Below, one piece after another: positions 35,917-45,121 of a DNA stretch of 64,000 bases. The first letter of the stretch is position 1. Each line of letters opens with the position of its first letter. The translations under genes and the position numbers were made by a program. A model generated the notes under the pieces. It searched no databases and was not told the origin of the DNA. It worked only from the letters and a program-made list of their open reading frames with translations. The stretch lies in contig NZ_MDVX01000004.1 of assembly GCF_001719615.1 (NCBI RefSeq), forward strand, positions 1-64,000, read 5' to 3'. Source of the DNA: Neptunicoccus sediminis (GTDB lineage: Bacteria; Pseudomonadota; Alphaproteobacteria; Rhodobacterales; Rhodobacteraceae).

Positions 35917-36213
35917 TCAATCCCAGCCATCGTTGTTGATTAGGGTTTTCAGGCGTTCCTTGTCGTATTCCGCATCCAGACGGGCAGCTTCGGCGGTTGC
36001 GATTTCGCCTTGCTCTCCGTCCACAGGATAAGGGTCCGCCTTGCGCCACTCCGCCAGATAGCTGTCGGTGTCCTTGGCATCAATCTTCATGGCACAGCGG
36101 TCAATGGCCTGTTCAAACCGCTCTGGCAGTTGAACCTTGGCCCCGCGACGGCCTTTGCCGACGATGACCTGTGCGGGAATATCGCGCCAGTAAACGATTG
36201 TGACGTCAGGCAT
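35917..36213 (-). CDS. Small 'virulence factor' domain protein
   Basis: A 98-residue protein. VTIVYWRDIPAQVIVGKG and LPERFEQAIDRCAMKI fit the family named Virulence_fact, found in alphaproteobacteria. The name has no support as a function here. It is the first gene of the corrinoid/THF cluster, 26 nt before the MetF-like gene. A small cytoplasmic partner or assembly factor for the C1 enzymes is a reasonable inference, not shown. Confidence 0.8.
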   Translation of the reverse strand: MPDVTIVYWRDIPAQVIVGKGRRGAKVQLPERFEQAIDRCAMKIDAKDTDSYLAEWRKADPYPVDGEQGEIATAEAARLDAEYDKERLKTLINNDGWD

Positions 36214-36265
36214 TTTGAAGAATCCTTATTCTCATGCTTCCAAGAAGCTCTATTGCGTTCGCGCT

Positions 36266-36271
36266 ATTATA
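36266..36271 (-). promoter_or_regulatory. Candidate -10 element of the corrinoid cluster
   Basis: On the minus strand the hexamer is exactly TATAAT, 53 nt upstream of the first start codon of the cluster. No good -35 lies at 16-18 bp, so an activator may be needed or the match may be chance. No cobalamin riboswitch elements were found here. Confidence 0.38.
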
Positions 36272-36399
36272 AGACGACCATTTTCGACCGCGACCGCTAA
36301 TTTAACGACACGCATGACGTATCGGCATGAAAAAATAACAAACTTGTAAAAGCCGTCACGCCGCAATAGGTTAATTATAACAGAATTTGGTGCAAGCTC

Positions 36400-37509
36400 A
36401 TGCGAGCCAACAATATGCAACCGCTCCGCCAGAGCGGTCGAACAGGACAGAAAAACAGCCAAACCCCGTCAGCCGACGGGGGTCTTTTTGCTGCGCTGGA
36501 CCTTGGAACGAACAGTTGCCGGATGCTGATTGCACGCCCGTTCGGGACCGAATTTGAAGTGGTAGACGCCTTTTCAAAGCCTGTGCATCTGGGCGCAGGA
36601 CTGGCGGAATATGGCACACTGGCACCGGCGGCGATCAAGCGAACGCTCGGGGCTTTGCGGATATGCAGCAAAAAACTGCGCCAGCACGGGGTGAAACATT
36701 CCCGTCTTGTCGCGACCGAGGCTTGCCGCCGCGCCACCAACGGCACCAGCTTTGTCAATCTGGTGCGCCGCGAGACGGGTCTCGACCTTGAAATCATCGA
36801 CCCCGCCGAAGAGGCGCGTCTGGCGGTGGTCAGCTGCGCGCCCCATTTGGGCGAAGACGCCGAACAACTGCTGATCGTCGACATTGGCGGCGGCTCGACA
36901 GAACTGGTCTGGCTGGACCTGAGCGGCGTTTCCGCGCGAAACCGCGCAAAGGCGCTGGTGGAACTGGACCTGACCAAACGGGACGGGGGCACCTGCACCC
37001 GCACAGCCCGCGTGATGGACTGGAAATCGGTCCCCCTTGGCGTGGCAACGCTTAAGGATATGTTCCACGATGTAGACGACGATTGCGCCAAATTCGCGCT
37101 GATGTCCTGCTGCTTTGAAGAACAGATCGACGAATTTGTGCCGCCGGAAATCGGGGATGGTGCGAATTGCCAGATTATCGGCACTTCCGGCACGGTCACA
37201 ACCGTGGCTGCCTCCCATCTGGGACTGTCGCGCTATGAACGCTGCAAGGTAGATGGCGTGTCCATGTGCCGTCAGGAAATCGACCAGGTGGTTCAGAAAT
37301 ATCTGAACATCGGTCCCGAAGGGCGCCGTAAAGCCCCTTGTATCGGCACCGACCGGCATGAACTGATCATGTCCGGCGCTGCCATCCTTCAGGCAATCCT
37401 GCGGGTCTGGCCATCAAGCCGGCTCACCGTGGCGGACCGTGGTCTGCGCGAGGGATTGCTTTACAGTCAAATGAGCGCCGCAGGCGTGCTAGGCGATAGG
37501 CCACATTAA
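36400..37509 (+). CDS. Ppx/GppA-family phosphatase
   Basis: A 369-residue ASKHA-fold phosphatase with [17 protein letters not shown], the middle motif [15 protein letters not shown] and [14 protein letters not shown]. These enzymes hydrolyse polyphosphate or convert pppGpp to ppGpp; the two activities cannot be told apart here. The length is shorter than E. coli Ppx, lacking the C-terminal HD part. It is two nt upstream of rlmE, so the genes form an operon. Confidence 0.92.
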   Translation: MRANNMQPLRQSGRTGQKNSQTPSADGGLFAALDLGTNSCRMLIARPFGTEFEVVDAFSKPVHLGAGLAEYGTLAPAAIKRTLGALRICSKKLRQHGVKHSRLVATEACRRATNGTSFVNLVRRETGLDLEIIDPAEEARLAVVSCAPHLGEDAEQLLIVDIGGGSTELVWLDLSGVSARNRAKALVELDLTKRDGGTCTRTARVMDWKSVPLGVATLKDMFHDVDDDCAKFALMSCCFEEQIDEFVPPEIGDGANCQIIGTSGTVTTVAASHLGLSRYERCKVDGVSMCRQEIDQVVQKYLNIGPEGRRKAPCIGTDRHELIMSGAAILQAILRVWPSSRLTVADRGLREGLLYSQMSAAGVLGDRPH

Positions 37510-37511
37510 TT

Positions 37512-38219
37512 ATGTCGAACGAAAAGAAATCATCAGGTCGCGGTCAACGCGACCTTCGCGTGCGTGTTAAAACGGCAAAGGGGCGGCGTCTGTCTTCCAA
37601 GCTCTGGCTGGAACGGCAGTTGAACGACCCTTATGTGCAGAAGGCGCAAAAGGACGGCTATCGGGGCCGCGCTGCCTATAAAATCCTCGAACTGGATGAC
37701 AAGTTCCGCTTTCTCGTGCCCGGTGCGCGGGTGGTGGATCTGGGCTGTGCGCCCGGTGGCTGGTGTCAGGTCGCCGCAGAACGCACCAATGCCCACGGCG
37801 AAAGACGCGGCAAGAAGCAGGGCCGTATCGTCGGTGTCGACCTGCAAGAAGTCGATCCGGTGCCGGGCTGTGAAATCCACGTGCTCGACTTTCTCGAGGA
37901 TGGTGCGGATGACAAGGTAAAAGACTGGCTTGGCGGCAAGGCGGATGTTGTGATGTCCGATATGGCGGCGGCCAGTTCCGGCCACAAACAGACCGATCAC
38001 CTGCGGATCATGGCGCTATGCGAAGCTGCTGCCTATTTCGCATTTGTTGTTCTGGAGGAAGGCGGCACCTTTGTGGCCAAAGTGCTTGCCGGTGGCGCTG
38101 AAGGGGATCTGCAACAAATCCTGAAACAGAAATTCACCAAAGTCGCCCATGTAAAACCACCGGCCAGCCGCTCTGACAGCTCTGAAAAATTTGTGATCGC
38201 AACCGGCTTCCGCGGATAA
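37512..38219 (+). CDS. rlmE: 23S rRNA (uridine-2552 2'-O) methyltransferase
   Basis: A 235-residue RrmJ/FtsJ-type methylase. The Lys-Asp-Lys-Glu set is read from [20 protein letters not shown] and TFVAKV; the SAM-binding loop is [16 protein letters not shown]. It methylates U2552 in the A loop of the 50S subunit. A basic 30-residue N-terminal extension is common in alphaproteobacteria. It follows the Ppx/GppA gene after two nt. Confidence 0.95.
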   Translation: MSNEKKSSGRGQRDLRVRVKTAKGRRLSSKLWLERQLNDPYVQKAQKDGYRGRAAYKILELDDKFRFLVPGARVVDLGCAPGGWCQVAAERTNAHGERRGKKQGRIVGVDLQEVDPVPGCEIHVLDFLEDGADDKVKDWLGGKADVVMSDMAAASSGHKQTDHLRIMALCEAAAYFAFVVLEEGGTFVAKVLAGGAEGDLQQILKQKFTKVAHVKPPASRSDSSEKFVIATGFRG

Positions 38220-38263
38220 CCACAGGCTTCAATGTTCCTGAAATACTCCCCGCGGAGCGTCCT

Positions 38264-38285
38264 GCGGTGGGATTTACCCCACCGC
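38264..38285. terminator. Hairpin overlapping the end of the agmatinase gene
   Basis: GCGGTGGG pairs with CCCACCGC around a 6-nt loop that contains the agmatinase stop codon. It sits between convergent genes and has no T-run, so its action as a terminator is uncertain. Confidence 0.5.
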
Positions 38286-39245
38286 ATCAAACGATTTGCG
38301 GGCGTGAAAAATAAACCCTAGGAAATTCAGCAGGATCTGTGCGGCCAGAATCGCCGTGCCACCTGTTTGATCGTAATCCGGCGCCACTTCTACCAGATCA
38401 ATGCCGGCGATTTCATGATTCTGCGCCACGATCTGCAATAATTCCAAAACCTCGTAATACATAAACCCGCCGTGGCTCGGCGTGCCGGTGCCCGGCGCAA
38501 TGGAGGGATCGAACCCGTCGATGTCAATGGTCACATAGACCCGCGCACCGGCGGGAATCCGTTGGGCGGCGGCCTCGACGCCCATTTTGCGGATCTGCCG
38601 CACCGACAGAATATCCGAGCCCATGCCCCGCGCCGCGTCATACCCTTCCTTCGCGGTAGAGCTGACATTGCGGATGCCGTATTGCGACAGCCCGCTGACA
38701 TAGGGTTTCTCGGCGGCACGGCGCATGGGGTTGCCATGACCGAACCGCACGCCGTGACGCTCGTCCACAAAATCCAGATGGGCGTCGATTTGCAGGATAT
38801 GGATGTCATCTTCCCCGTCAAAAGCGTTGATACAAGGGATATTGATCGAATGATCGCCCCCGATGGTCACGGGCAGCGCATTTGCGGCCAGCGCCTTGCG
38901 CACGGCATATTCGATGTTCGCATGGCTCTGGATCGTGTCGGTGTGAATAATATCCGCATCCCCCATATCCACGATATGCACGTCCGGCCCCAGATAGGTC
39001 ACATCGTCTTCATGGTCATAGGCCCCGGCATGACCGAAAGAAAACAGGGTAGAGGCTTCGCGCACCGCACGGGGGCCGAAACGGGCACCGGCGCGGAATT
39101 GCGCACCAAAATCATAGGGCGCACCGATAATTGCCACATCAGCATCCAAAGCATCCCAATCGGCCAGATAGTCCTTCTTGCCAAAGGTCGCAATTCCGAC
39201 AAATGGCAGGTTCAACCGCCCGCTGTTATACCCGTGATCTGACAT
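38274..39245 (-). CDS. Agmatinase-family ureohydrolase
   Basis: A 323-residue arginase-fold enzyme with the binuclear manganese ligands in IGGDHSINI, DAHLDFVDE and DIDGFDPSIAPGTG. Ureohydrolases release urea from a guanidino group; agmatine is the default substrate, but guanidinobutyrate or related compounds are possible in this family. ATG 39245 has a strong AAGGAG site. It stands alone, divergent from a TehA-type channel gene, with no speA decarboxylase in the window. Confidence 0.88.
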   Translation of the reverse strand: MSDHGYNSGRLNLPFVGIATFGKKDYLADWDALDADVAIIGAPYDFGAQFRAGARFGPRAVREASTLFSFGHAGAYDHEDDVTYLGPDVHIVDMGDADIIHTDTIQSHANIEYAVRKALAANALPVTIGGDHSINIPCINAFDGEDDIHILQIDAHLDFVDERHGVRFGHGNPMRRAAEKPYVSGLSQYGIRNVSSTAKEGYDAARGMGSDILSVRQIRKMGVEAAAQRIPAGARVYVTIDIDGFDPSIAPGTGTPSHGGFMYYEVLELLQIVAQNHEIAGIDLVEVAPDYDQTGGTAILAAQILLNFLGFIFHARKSFDAVG

Positions 39246-39319
39246 GTTTATGCTCCTTATCGTCGCGAATTTTGCAATCATGGTTGGCCTATCATGGCAT
39301 TCACTGCAATAAAAACATT

Positions 39320-40282
39320 ATGGCTTTGTTCAATCACTTCTGGCGCCGGACGCCCCCGGCCTTGTTTCCCAGCCTCTTGGGGCTTTTCGGGCTGTCGCTG
39401 GCCTGGCGCGCGGCCGCAGGGGTCTGGGATGTACCAGAGGCTGTAGGGGCGTGGATCGGCCTGGGCGCTACACTGGTTCTGCTGGTTACGCTAAGCAGCT
39501 ACGTCGCCAAACTCTGTATCCGGCCGGGGGTTTTGTGGGATGATCTGATGATTGATCCGGCCCGCGGATCGGTGTCGGCGGGGTCCATGTGTGCGATGGC
39601 GATGGCGGCGTTTCTGCTGCCTTATACCAGTCTCGGGGCGTTTCTGGTGTGGTGGATGGCGATCGGGCTGCATCTGATCTATTTCATCTGCGTGGTCCTG
39701 ATCCTGCTGCGCCATCATAATACGCTGGCACAAGTCACGCCTGTGTTCCTCCTCCCTGCCGCTGGTATTCTGGTGGCAACACTGGCCGGACCGGAGCTGG
39801 GCTATGTCGGGTTCAGCCGCGCTGTGCTGGTGTTGTCGATCCCTGTCTGGGCGGTTGTTCTGGGGCTAAGCCTGTGGAACGGTATCAACATAAAGGCGCA
39901 GAAACATCATCGCAGCGGCTATGCGGTGTTTTTGGTGCCACCAGCGCTTGCGGCCCTTGGCGTTCACGAGCTGCAGGGGGCGCCGTGGTTTGTTCTGCTC
40001 TGGGTGTTGACCAGTGTGACCGGACTGGCCCTCTTGCCGGTTCTGCGCTGGATGTTGCGCGGCGGCTGGTCGCCGGACTGGGGCAATTTCTGCTTTCCGC
40101 TGGCGGCTTTCGCGGCGGTGCAGCTGCTGGCGGTAGAGGCTGGATTAGGCTGGATTGCAACGGGACTGGCTGTGGCATCCCTTGGCGCCGCCAGCTTGCT
40201 CATTCCCTATATCCTGCTGCGGACCTATCGGGACTGGTTCGCAGGGCGGTTGGCCGAGGCAACAAAAGCGGCTGTTGCCTAG
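39320..40282 (+). CDS. TehA/SLAC1-type (TDT) membrane transporter
   Basis: From ATG 39320 the protein has 320 residues and about ten membrane helices, with WRRTPPALFPSLLGLFGLSLAWR at the N-terminus in the manner of tellurite-resistance/dicarboxylate transporter (TDT) proteins. Family members conduct anions or export organic acids or sulfite. The cargo is unknown. A longer reading frame from 39131 enters the divergent agmatinase gene and is not used. Confidence 0.82.
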   Translation: MALFNHFWRRTPPALFPSLLGLFGLSLAWRAAAGVWDVPEAVGAWIGLGATLVLLVTLSSYVAKLCIRPGVLWDDLMIDPARGSVSAGSMCAMAMAAFLLPYTSLGAFLVWWMAIGLHLIYFICVVLILLRHHNTLAQVTPVFLLPAAGILVATLAGPELGYVGFSRAVLVLSIPVWAVVLGLSLWNGINIKAQKHHRSGYAVFLVPPALAALGVHELQGAPWFVLLWVLTSVTGLALLPVLRWMLRGGWSPDWGNFCFPLAAFAAVQLLAVEAGLGWIATGLAVASLGAASLLIPYILLRTYRDWFAGRLAEATKAAVA

Positions 40283-40317
40283 GCGTTTGTTATTTTGGAA
40301 TGGCGCGACCCGCCCGC

Positions 40318-40782
40318 TTAGTCGTCTGACGCGCGGTAGGCTTTGTGACAGCCACCGCAGGATTTGCCGATGTCGCCCATAGCGCCTTGCAACGCGGCAA
40401 GATCCTGACCTGCAACACCGGCCATTGTTTCAGCCGCGGCAACCAGCGCCTGTCCGTTTTCGGCAATCTTGGGGAAAGTCGTCCAGATTTCCGGCAGGGC
40501 AGCCGTTTTACCCGGCATCGCGACATTGTCCGTCCCTTCCGGCCACATAGCCATCTGGTTCATACTGGCGGCAGCCAGCAGGTTGTCCGCTGCGGCCTGC
40601 GCAGATTCAGCGTTATATTCCATCGTCCCCTTAGCCATTGCCCCAAGCTGGCCAAGGTTGAAGGCATAAAGCTGCATCAACGACTGACGGGCTTTGATCG
40701 CTGCTTCATTGGCGGTTGCGGGGGTAAAAACACCGGCGGTTAATACAATCGCTGTCGCGGTGGTTGCTAGGATGGCTTTCAT
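40318..40782 (-). CDS. Cytochrome c' (class II cytochrome c)
   Basis: A 154-residue protein: a signal peptide (KAILATTATAIVLTAGVFTPATA), then a four-helix bundle with the single haem motif CGGCHKAYR at the extreme C-terminus, as in class II cytochromes. It is periplasmic and may bind NO or act in electron transfer. The gene stands alone. The neighbouring divergent LysR gene may regulate it, which is only positional inference. Confidence 0.92.
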   Translation of the reverse strand: MKAILATTATAIVLTAGVFTPATANEAAIKARQSLMQLYAFNLGQLGAMAKGTMEYNAESAQAAADNLLAAASMNQMAMWPEGTDNVAMPGKTAALPEIWTTFPKIAENGQALVAAAETMAGVAGQDLAALQGAMGDIGKSCGGCHKAYRASDD

Positions 40783-40890
40783 ATCTGGCTCCCTTAGGTT
40801 GACTCGTTTTTCAGTCTAGCTTGTGCGGATTCAAAAGATACTCACAAATAATTGAGGGTGCGTTGTGCATAATTGCACTAGACTGCGCCT

Positions 40891-41766
40891 ATGGATCGCG
40901 ACAACTGGGATGATTACCGCTTTATTCTCGCCGTGGCAGAGCATGGGTCTTTGAACGCGGCGGCGCGGGTGCTCGGGGTGAACCACGCAACGGTACTGCG
41001 CCGTGTGATCGGATTTCAGGACCGCCATGGTATCCGCATCTTTGATCGCGCCCGCAACGGCTATCGTTTGCGTGCCGATCAGGGCGGGCTGATTGCTGCC
41101 CTGTCTGATGTGCGGCGCGCAATGGACTCTGCGGATCGTGCAGTAACAGGGCAGGGCGCGGGGGTCCGTGGGCCGGTGAGGATCACCTCGACCGATTCGT
41201 TCTGTGCGACCATCCTGCCCGAAATGATCGCCGGATTGCAGGCCACCCATCCGGAATTGAAACTGGATTTACTGTCCTCTAACCAGCCGCTGAATTTTGA
41301 ACAACTGGACGCCGAAGTGACGGTGCGTCCCGCCGACAAGCTGCCCGAGGGGTTGTCGGGAACCGAGGTCGCGCGACTTGGGTTCGCGGTTTATGCCAAT
41401 GAAACCCTGCAATTTGACCCGGCAAGCCCCCCGTGGCTGGCGTTGTCGGGACCACTTTTACGCTCTCGTGCGGGGAAATGGCAGCAATCCCAGATCGAGG
41501 AGAGCACCATCGTCGGGGCAGCGGATAGTTTTATCACCCTGCGCGGACTTTGTTCGGCAGGACTTGGACTGGCGCTGTTGCCATGCTTTCTGGGGGATGG
41601 CCATGACGCCCTGCAGCGGGTGGCAGGCTATCCCCGTCAGATGGAAACCGGAATTTGGGTCGCCAATCACAGAGATCTGGACGCCGTGCCCCGCATTCTC
41701 GCCTGTCGCATGTATTTGGGCGAAGAAATCAAACGCCAAAGCGCCCTGTTACGCGGCTGGCGTTAA
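40891..41766 (+). CDS. LysR-family transcriptional regulator
   Basis: A 291-residue protein with an N-terminal winged HTH ([29 protein letters not shown]) and a LysR substrate-binding domain from about residue 95 ([11 protein letters not shown]). The recognition helix has NHATVLRR in place of the usual QPAVS pattern, a subgroup seen in alphaproteobacteria. It is divergent from cytochrome c' with 108 bp between. Its TAA stop overlaps the stop of hpt by four bases. Confidence 0.92.
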   Translation: MDRDNWDDYRFILAVAEHGSLNAAARVLGVNHATVLRRVIGFQDRHGIRIFDRARNGYRLRADQGGLIAALSDVRRAMDSADRAVTGQGAGVRGPVRITSTDSFCATILPEMIAGLQATHPELKLDLLSSNQPLNFEQLDAEVTVRPADKLPEGLSGTEVARLGFAVYANETLQFDPASPPWLALSGPLLRSRAGKWQQSQIEESTIVGAADSFITLRGLCSAGLGLALLPCFLGDGHDALQRVAGYPRQMETGIWVANHRDLDAVPRILACRMYLGEEIKRQSALLRGWR

Positions 41767-42305
41767 TCCTGAATAAAACGCACCGCACCGATATAGGCAA
41801 GGTTCCGGTTTCGTTGCGCATAATCAATGCCATAGCCCACAACGAATTCATCCGGAATTTCAAAGCCGGTCCATGTGGCCTTTACATCCACTTCGCGGCG
41901 GGAAGGTTTGTCGAGCAGGGCGCATACCTCCAGCCGTTTGGGTTTGCGCGATTTCAACAGGCCGATCACATGTTTGAGCGTATGGCCCGTATCCACAATG
42001 TCTTCCACGACAAGAATATCGCGCCCTTCAATTTCGCCGCGCAAGTCTTTGAGAATGCGGACTTCTTTGGAGGATTGCATAGAGTTCCCGTAGGATGAGG
42101 TTTCAAGAAAATCCACTTCGCAGGGCAAATCAAGCTCGCGCACCAGATCGGCAATAAACACAAAGCTGCCCCGCAGCAGCCCCACGACCACCAGTTTGTC
42201 CGTATCGCGGAAATGCTCCGAGATGGTATCGGCCAGCGCCTCGACCCGTGCGGCAATGGATTTGGCCGAAATCAGTTGGTCGATGACGTAATTGTTGTGG
42301 TCCAT
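41763..42305 (-). CDS. hpt: Hypoxanthine phosphoribosyltransferase
   Basis: A 180-residue purine salvage enzyme with the PRPP-binding motif [17 protein letters not shown] and [14 protein letters not shown], converting hypoxanthine (and often guanine) to the nucleotide. It is a single gene, convergent with the LysR gene (shared TTAA) and divergent from the COQ10/RatA-like gene. Confidence 0.95.
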   Translation of the reverse strand: MDHNNYVIDQLISAKSIAARVEALADTISEHFRDTDKLVVVGLLRGSFVFIADLVRELDLPCEVDFLETSSYGNSMQSSKEVRILKDLRGEIEGRDILVVEDIVDTGHTLKHVIGLLKSRKPKRLEVCALLDKPSRREVDVKATWTGFEIPDEFVVGYGIDYAQRNRNLAYIGAVRFIQD

Positions 42306-42424
42306 CAGGCGATTCCCCGTTTGATCTGGTTAGGGCGCCAATTTACTTGTCGTGCGCAAAATGTCAGTACCCGCGACAAACAATCTTAGTGACCCTGTCG
42401 TCGCACCGAAGTAGAACACAGCCA

Positions 42425-42871
42425 ATGCCTAAACACAGTGAAACCCGCCAAATGCCCTATAGTGCGCAACAGATGTATGATCTGATTGCGGATATAGGGT
42501 CCTATCCGAAATTTCTGCCGTGGTGCGCCGGCGCGCGGATTCGCAACCGCGAACAGGTCGAAGACACCGAAGTGATCGACGCGGATCTGGTGATTTCCTT
42601 CAAGGTTTTCCGTGAACAGTTCGGCAGCCGCGTGACCCTGCATCCCGATGATCTGAAGATTGATGTGGAATATATCGACGGGCCGTTCCGGTATCTGAAC
42701 AACCACTGGTCCTTCACACCGCTGGAAAATGGCGGCTGTGAGGTGGATTTCTTTGTAGATTTCGAATTCAAATCCGCGATGCTGCAAGCGGTGATCGGGG
42801 TGGTGTTCAACGAGGCCATGCGCCGGATCGTTGGCGCGTTCGAGTCCCGCGCAAAAGAGCTTTACGGCTGA
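42425..42871 (+). CDS. COQ10/RatA-type START-fold protein
   Basis: A 148-residue SRPBCC protein. PYSAQQMYDLIADIGSYPKF and the C-terminal FNEAMRRIVGAFESRAKELYG are characteristic. In eukaryotes and many alphaproteobacteria the family binds ubiquinone and supports respiration; the name RatA toxin comes from E. coli and there is no antitoxin gene beside it. ATG 42425 is the family start. Its TGA abuts the TCA of the convergent pncC without spacing. Confidence 0.9.
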   Translation: MPKHSETRQMPYSAQQMYDLIADIGSYPKFLPWCAGARIRNREQVEDTEVIDADLVISFKVFREQFGSRVTLHPDDLKIDVEYIDGPFRYLNNHWSFTPLENGGCEVDFFVDFEFKSAMLQAVIGVVFNEAMRRIVGAFESRAKELYG

Positions 42872-43351
42872 TCAGAAGGACTGGTCCCGCAAGGCTTTCA
42901 AGGCAAATTCGGTGGCGGCAAGGCGGACTTCGGTGCGCCCCAACGGGCCAAACTCTCTGGTTATCGTGATGCATCCGGATTGGGTGGCCAATCCGAAACA
43001 GACGCGGCCTTCGGGTTTATGCTCTGACCCGCCGGGACCGGCGATTCCGGTGATGCTGACAGCAATCGCCGCGTTGGAATTCGCAAGCGCCCCTTGCGCC
43101 ATTTCCGCTGCGACCTGTTCGGACACCGCGCCAAAGGCTGCAAGCGAAGCCTCGGTCACGCCCAGCATCTGTATTTTCGCGTCATTGGTATAGGTGACAA
43201 AGCCGCGTTCCACCACATCCGATGACCCCGCCACTGCCGTCAGACTGGCCGCAACCAGCCCGCCGGTGCAGCTTTCGGCAGTCGCCACCATCTGGCCGCG
43301 GGCACGACAGGCGGCCAGCGTTTCGCGTGCAAGACCAACCGGAAGCGTCAC
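42872..43351 (-). CDS. pncC: Nicotinamide-nucleotide amidohydrolase (CinA C-terminal domain)
   Basis: A 159-residue single-domain CinA protein with MVATAESCTGGLVAASL and VSITGIAGPGG. PncC deamidates NMN to nicotinate mononucleotide in pyridine nucleotide recycling. It starts with GTG at 43351, overlapping the pgpA stop (GTGA), and is the last gene of ispDF-pgpA-pncC. Confidence 0.93.
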   Translation of the reverse strand: MTLPVGLARETLAACRARGQMVATAESCTGGLVAASLTAVAGSSDVVERGFVTYTNDAKIQMLGVTEASLAAFGAVSEQVAAEMAQGALANSNAAIAVSITGIAGPGGSEHKPEGRVCFGLATQSGCITITREFGPLGRTEVRLAATEFALKALRDQSF

Positions 43352-43839
43352 GAAAAACCGCCGTGGGCAAGATAGCCACCGATGCTTAGGACCAGAGCGG
43401 CGAAAATACCGGCAAGAATGTCATCGAACATCACGCCAAAGGGGGTGGATTTGCGGTCGGCCCAGCTCACCGGCCAGGGCTTGAGGATGTCAAACAGACG
43501 AAACAGGATAAAGCCCCCCAGCAGCCCCGGCCAAGGCAGGATGGTCACAGCACTGCCGTGGGACCAGAGCACATAGGACAATGGCATCAGCGTCAGCCAC
43601 TGGCCCGCAACTTCGTCGATGACGATCTCGCCCGGATCATGGTTTTCCTTACCGCGGGTTTCGACAGTGGTCGCCCACCAGCCGGTGAAGAATACGACAA
43701 CCGTGGCCAGCAGCAGCAAGGGAAAGCCGCCCAGCGCGTGAAGGACCACCGCAAAGGGCAGGGCCGCCGCAGAGCCCCAGGTGCCCGGAACATAGGGCAG
43801 CAGCCCCGAATAGAACCATGTTGCCAGAAATCTAGTCAT
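43348..43839 (-). CDS. pgpA: Phosphatidylglycerophosphatase A
   Basis: A 163-residue membrane phosphatase of the PgpA type. PGTWGSAAALPFA, EIVIDEVAGQWLTL and FRLFDILKPWPVSWADR are the conserved blocks. It removes phosphate from phosphatidylglycerophosphate in phosphatidylglycerol synthesis. ATGA overlaps on both sides tie it to ispDF and pncC. Confidence 0.95.
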   Translation of the reverse strand: MTRFLATWFYSGLLPYVPGTWGSAAALPFAVVLHALGGFPLLLLATVVVFFTGWWATTVETRGKENHDPGEIVIDEVAGQWLTLMPLSYVLWSHGSAVTILPWPGLLGGFILFRLFDILKPWPVSWADRKSTPFGVMFDDILAGIFAALVLSIGGYLAHGGFS

Positions 43840-44987
43840 AGTTTCACCAGTGTCGCTGTTGCTTGCGCGGCAATCCCCTCCTTGCGCCCCGCAAAGCCGA
43901 GCTGTTCTGTTGTGGTTGCCTTCACGCTGATCCTATCTACATCGACTCCGGTAATCTCTGCCAGTTTTTGTCGCATGGCTTTGGCATGGGGGCCGATCTT
44001 GGGCATTTCGCAGATGATGGTGCAGTCCAGATGGGTGATGGTAAAGCCGCGTGCTGCTGCGCGCTCTATGGCTTTGCGCAGGAAAATATCGCTGGCGGCC
44101 CCTTTCCATTCCGGTTCGCTTGGCGGGAACCACTGGCCGATGTCGCCCTCTGCAAGCGCGCCGAAAATCGCGTCTGTCACTGTGTGCATCGCCACATCCG
44201 CGTCGGAGTGACCCACCAGCCCCTGATCATGGGGTATCCGGATGCCGTTCAGCGTGACGTGATCGCCCGCACCGAATTTGTGAACGTCAAAGCCGTTGCC
44301 CGTCCGAATGTCCATTTCTGCCCCCATAAGTTGCTCTGCCAGCGCGAAATCGCCAGCCTGTGTGATTTTGATGTTGCTCTGGCTGCCTTCAACCATGTGC
44401 ACCTCCAGCCCGTAGGTCCGTGCGGTTTCCACATCATCCGGCAGATCGTCACGGCTGGCCGCATGGGCCGCGCGTATATCGTCAAGCCGGAATGCCTGTG
44501 GAGTCTGGGCCCGCCAGAGGCCTTCGCGCGATTGGGGCGCCTGTGCGATGCCGTCTTTGCCGCGCCAAAGCGCGTCCACCACCGGCACCGCAAGGAAAGC
44601 CGCCGGTTTATGGCGCAGCGTTTCGATCAGCGCGGCAATCTGTGGGCGTTGCAGCAGGGGGCGGGCGCCATCGTGGATCAGCACATGGCTGCCGCGACAG
44701 GCCGCAATCCCGCGCCGCACGCTGTCGCTCCGGCTCTGGCCGCCAAATACCGGCGCGTGCAGCCGGGGATCGGTAATTTTCGCAACGGTGGATTTATACA
44801 GGGTCAGGTCGTCGGGGTGGATGACCACGCGGACGCCAGTGATCTCGTCGCTTGTCAAACAGGCCGAAATGCTGTGATAGAGCACCGGCATGCCCCGCAG
44901 GGGCCGGTACTGTTTGGGAATGCCACCACCGGCGCGGGTGCCACGGCCCGCGGCGACGATCAGGACTTCTGCTGAAATTTCCGACAA
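43836..44987 (-). CDS. ispDF: Bifunctional IspD/IspF (MEP pathway)
   Basis: A fused enzyme of about 383 residues. The N-terminal IspD domain (LIVAAGRGTRAGGGIPKQY, HDGARPLLQ) makes CDP-methylerythritol. The C-terminal IspF domain (NGFDVHKFGAGDHV, GLVGHSDADVAMH, GDIGQWFP) makes the cyclodiphosphate. The fusion is common in alphaproteobacteria. I place the start at TTG 44987, just before the IspD domain; the frame is open further upstream, but that part is not conserved and enters dusB on the other strand. Confidence 0.93.
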   Translation of the reverse strand: MSEISAEVLIVAAGRGTRAGGGIPKQYRPLRGMPVLYHSISACLTSDEITGVRVVIHPDDLTLYKSTVAKITDPRLHAPVFGGQSRSDSVRRGIAACRGSHVLIHDGARPLLQRPQIAALIETLRHKPAAFLAVPVVDALWRGKDGIAQAPQSREGLWRAQTPQAFRLDDIRAAHAASRDDLPDDVETARTYGLEVHMVEGSQSNIKITQAGDFALAEQLMGAEMDIRTGNGFDVHKFGAGDHVTLNGIRIPHDQGLVGHSDADVAMHTVTDAIFGALAEGDIGQWFPPSEPEWKGAASDIFLRKAIERAAARGFTITHLDCTIICEMPKIGPHAKAMRQKLAEITGVDVDRISVKATTTEQLGFAGRKEGIAAQATATLVKL

Positions 44988-45121
44988 ACCGCTGCATCCA
45001 TCTGTTGCCTTGCGCCAAAAGCGCCTCTCGTCCTCCCATACCCAAAGGGACGGAACGTCACAATGGGGTGTTTCTGTCGGGTTGCTCTTGCATTTCCCGT
45101 CCACATGCCCAAGAAAGAGGC

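Noticed and set aside
36214-36399. Cobalamin or SAM riboswitch ahead of the corrinoid cluster
   Set aside because: No conserved B12-box-like element or long structured leader could be seen in the 186 bp; only a TATAAT hexamer stands out.
42425-42871. Toxin of a RatA toxin-antitoxin system
   Set aside because: There is no antitoxin partner, and the START-fold protein fits the COQ10 ubiquinone-binding role typical of alphaproteobacteria.
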